DNA from: Spirochaetaceae bacterium
GTDB lineage: Bacteria; Spirochaetota; Spirochaetia; DSM-27196; SKKC01
Direction: 5' to 3'
NCBI GenBank assembly: GCA_003552745.1
Contig: PUOG01000155.1
Coordinates: 1 to 7,313, forward strand
Length of the DNA stretch: 7,313 bases
Shown here: positions 5,720 through 7,313 of the stretch, piece by piece
Position numbering within the stretch: position 1 is the stretch's first letter
How the letters are laid out: every line of letters begins with the position of its first letter
Notes under the pieces: model-generated
The model's input: the letters and a program-made list of their open reading frames with translations, nothing else
What the model was told of the DNA's origin: nothing
Database searches by the model: none
Made by a program: the position numbers and the translations under genes

Positions 5720-6697
5720 ATGCCCACATCGATTCAGGTAGAAATCGAACATCGTCGATATGTCGAGATCGTCCCTGCCCGGCGTGACGCCCGCGGGCGC
5801 CTCTACATTACGACCATGGAGCCGGGACAACACCGGGCGCTCATCAAACTCTTCGTCGAGCGACGTGGTCGAAGGACTCCGCTTCAGACGATCGATATAC
5901 GCGATCTACCCGCCGACCCGCAGCGACGCTTACCGATGGATCTCACCTCCCGCATTCTACCGGGCGGTCGAATGCGGGTACGTCTGTACGTTGAGGGCAA
6001 GCTTTTCATTGAGAGGATGGTGCCTGTCGGGCACCTTCTCGGTCCCTCCCGTTCGCTGCTCGCGGCGCTCGCCCTACTCGCACTTCTTGCGCTTGGCTCC
6101 GTTTTCTGGATGCTTCGAACGACATTCGGTCCTGTCGACGAACCGCCCGCTGAGGTGGCCGTTGAGCAGGAAGAGCCGGGGGAACCGGTTACACCGGAGC
6201 CCGAAGTCGACGCCGCGGAGCCGGATAGACCGGACGAGCCGGTCGACCCCGACGACATCTCCGATCCCGAGCCGGAAGCGGTCGCCGAAATCGACCCCGA
6301 GGAAGAGCCGGAGGTTGCAGCCGAGTTAGACCCTGAGATAGACCCCGACGACGAACCGGCGATTGCGCCGGAAGTCCACACCGTTCGCTTCAGCCCGGAG
6401 AGCGCCAATCTGAGGGCTGCCGAGCGGGTGAAGCTCGTTTCCGTTGCGGAACGCCTTTCACAACACGATCTGACTGTTCGCCTCGACGGGCACACGGCGA
6501 TAGCCGGAAGCACCGAGGGACGGCGCGCGCTGTCCCGTCGTCGGGCGGAGACGGTGCGAGACTTTCTCCTGAGCGAGGGTATCGACGCAGAGCGCTTCGT
6601 AGAGATACGGGCACTCGGCGCGTCGAAACCGCTCACCCGCGACCCGGACGAGCAACAGCTCAATCGGCGTGTGGAAATCGTGGAGATAGAGGAGTAG
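5720..6697 (+). CDS. Membrane protein: Hsp70 SBD-like domain, TM helix, acidic linker, OmpA-like domain
   Basis: This is a 325-residue protein in four parts. Residues 1-104 resemble the beta-sandwich substrate-binding domain of Hsp70/DnaK: TTMEPGQHRALIKLFV lines up with the TTAEDNQTxVEIxVxQG region, and DLPADPQRRLPMDL with the IPPAPRGxPxIEV region. There is no ATPase domain. Residues 112-132 form one transmembrane helix. Arg-rich sequence before it and acidic sequence after it put the N-terminus in the cytoplasm. Residues 139-218 are a disordered Pro/Glu/Asp linker. Residues 219-325 are an OmpA-C-like domain (LDGHTA 255-260, LSRRRAETV 271-279, RALGASKP 297-304, NRRVEIVEI 315-323) of the type that binds peptidoglycan in the periplasm. 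Arg275, which matches the diaminopimelate-binding Arg of OmpA, is kept, while the partner Asp of GHTD is Ala260. An in-frame TGA (5705-5707) makes ATG 5720 the only sensible start, with GGGGGA just before it. The amidase gene starts two bases after the stop. Confidence 0.85.
   Translation: MPTSIQVEIEHRRYVEIVPARRDARGRLYITTMEPGQHRALIKLFVERRGRRTPLQTIDIRDLPADPQRRLPMDLTSRILPGGRMRVRLYVEGKLFIERMVPVGHLLGPSRSLLAALALLALLALGSVFWMLRTTFGPVDEPPAEVAVEQEEPGEPVTPEPEVDAAEPDRPDEPVDPDDISDPEPEAVAEIDPEEEPEVAAELDPEIDPDDEPAIAPEVHTVRFSPESANLRAAERVKLVSVAERLSQHDLTVRLDGHTAIAGSTEGRRALSRRRAETVRDFLLSEGIDAERFVEIRALGASKPLTRDPDEQQLNRRVEIVEIEE
6143..6373 (+). repeat. Low-complexity acidic Pro/Glu/Asp linker repeats
   Basis: This stretch encodes linker residues 142-218 of the OmpA-like protein. 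It is dominated by Glu, Asp, Pro, Ala and Val, with a single basic residue (Arg170). Near repeats are visible: IDPEEEPEVAAE (191-202) recurs as IDPDDEPAIAPE (207-218), with LDPE between them. Shorter EP and DP units recur at the start of the stretch. Such linkers commonly span periplasmic space between an inner-membrane helix and a wall-binding domain. The repeated GACCCCGA-type DNA could vary in length between strains. Confidence 0.7.
6690..6694 (+). promoter_or_regulatory. Ribosome binding site fixing a TTG start
   Basis: AGGAG lies five bases before the TTG at 6700-6702 and inside the last codons of the preceding OmpA-like gene. No ATG or GTG in this frame upstream of the conserved amidase region has a comparable site, so the TTG is taken as the start and translation is probably coupled to the upstream gene. 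Confidence 0.65.
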
Positions 6698-6699
6698 TA

Positions 6700-7313
6700 T
6701 TGGGTACGTTGCGAAGCGGGGCCGGGCGCATCCGGGCACCGGGAGGGTACGGAGGCGTGTATCGCCGGTTCGATCGCAGAGGTATACGTGCGTCGAAGCT
6801 GCGGGCAGCGGCGCCGCTACTCGGAGTGAAGCTGTCTGCGCGAAAGGCGGCTCAGGCTCTACGCATGCTCGCTGAATTCCGGCGGGTGGGTGCAGCGCGC
6901 CGTAAGCAGCTAACTCCTCGCGAGACAACTCCTGCGGTAACTCTGTCGGTCGTGCCGCCTCCGCCGGCGGAGGATCCCGGAGCCGAACGTCTGCGACCGG
7001 GGTCCAATTCGGCAGCCGACGAGTTGCCCGCAGCGCCCGATCCGGAGTTCGCTACTCTCGTGCAGTTGCGCGCGCTCCTCGATTCCGGCACGGTGACGAG
7101 TGTCGAATTGACCGAGCTTTCGATCTCGCGCTTGAGGAGGTATGGGCCGGCGCTCGAGTGCGTGGTCACACTGTGTGCCGATCGGGCGCTCGAGCAGGCA
7201 CGTCGCATGGATCGTGAGCTTGCAGACGGGGTGAGGCGTGGCCCGCTTCACGGAATACCGTGGGGAGCCAAAGACCTGTTCGATACCGCGGGGATCACGA
7301 CCGCGTACGGTGC
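6700..7313 (+). CDS. Amidase-signature family hydrolase, N-terminal part (truncated by window)
   Basis: The first 204 residues are present; the frame is open to the end of the window. The signature GPLHGIPWGAKDLFDTAGI (181-199) marks the GatA/amidase family, with Lys191 as the Lys of the Ser-cisSer-Lys catalytic triad. The two serines lie beyond the window. Just before it are TSVELTELSISRLRRYGP (133-150) and CVVTLCADRALEQA (154-167), typical of the helical start of the amidase domain. Residues 1-115 are an Arg/Ala-rich extension. Its GVKLSARKAAQALRMLAEFR (42-61) and VVPP (84-87) resemble the N-terminal region of a group of long bacterial amidases, not the short GatA subunit. I therefore call a stand-alone amidase rather than the glutamyl-tRNA amidotransferase subunit. 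No signal peptide is evident. The substrate cannot be read from this part. Confidence 0.88.
   Translation, partial: MGTLRSGAGRIRAPGGYGGVYRRFDRRGIRASKLRAAAPLLGVKLSARKAAQALRMLAEFRRVGAARRKQLTPRETTPAVTLSVVPPPPAEDPGAERLRPGSNSAADELPAAPDPEFATLVQLRALLDSGTVTSVELTELSISRLRRYGPALECVVTLCADRALEQARRMDRELADGVRRGPLHGIPWGAKDLFDTAGITTAYG

Noticed and set aside
6019..6035. GGTGCC/GGCACC hairpin
   Set aside because: It lies within coding sequence just before the transmembrane segment, with no terminator or regulatory context.

Overview
The window is GC-rich bacterial DNA from an organism with an outer membrane. It carries a lipoprotein signal peptide, an OmpA-like peptidoglycan-binding domain and a DusA-type tRNA-dihydrouridine synthase. 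The OmpA domain reads GHTA where most bacteria have GHTD. From memory this is common in spirochaete OmpA-like proteins, so a free-living GC-rich spirochaete is my best guess. It is an inference, not a demonstrated placement.

Layout. Bases 1-471 hold no convincing protein gene. They contain a strong rho-independent terminator (92-124, + strand), which must end a transcript entering from the left edge. They also contain a perfect inverted repeat (164-185) and a stretch (about 241-400) that folds into one long rod whose ends pair and which finishes in a run of T. I read that stretch as a candidate structured non-coding RNA with 6S-like architecture. On the - strand at 472-1782 is an amidohydrolase of the MTA/SAH deaminase-chlorohydrolase type with two catalytic positions replaced. 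It is divergent from a lipoprotein M28 metallopeptidase (2004-3632, +), and the 221-base region between them holds an inverted repeat.

From about 3650 a second + strand unit begins. A plausible extended -10 promoter and a leader hairpin precede dusA (3737-4879). An orphan class I methyltransferase (4890-5672, probable GTG start) follows after 10 bases. Next is a single-pass membrane protein (5720-6697) that joins an N-terminal domain resembling the Hsp70 substrate-binding beta-sandwich to a periplasmic OmpA-like domain through an acidic Pro/Glu/Asp linker. Last is an amidase-signature enzyme (6700 to the window end, TTG start, truncated by the window). The four genes are tightly spaced and may be co-transcribed.

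The genes do not form an obvious single pathway. DusA and the methyltransferase could both act on RNA. The M28 peptidase, amidohydrolase and amidase are hydrolases of peptides, amides or nucleobases. The most unusual items are the Hsp70-like/OmpA fusion, the amidohydrolase lacking its usual catalytic Asp and Glu, and the candidate structured RNA.
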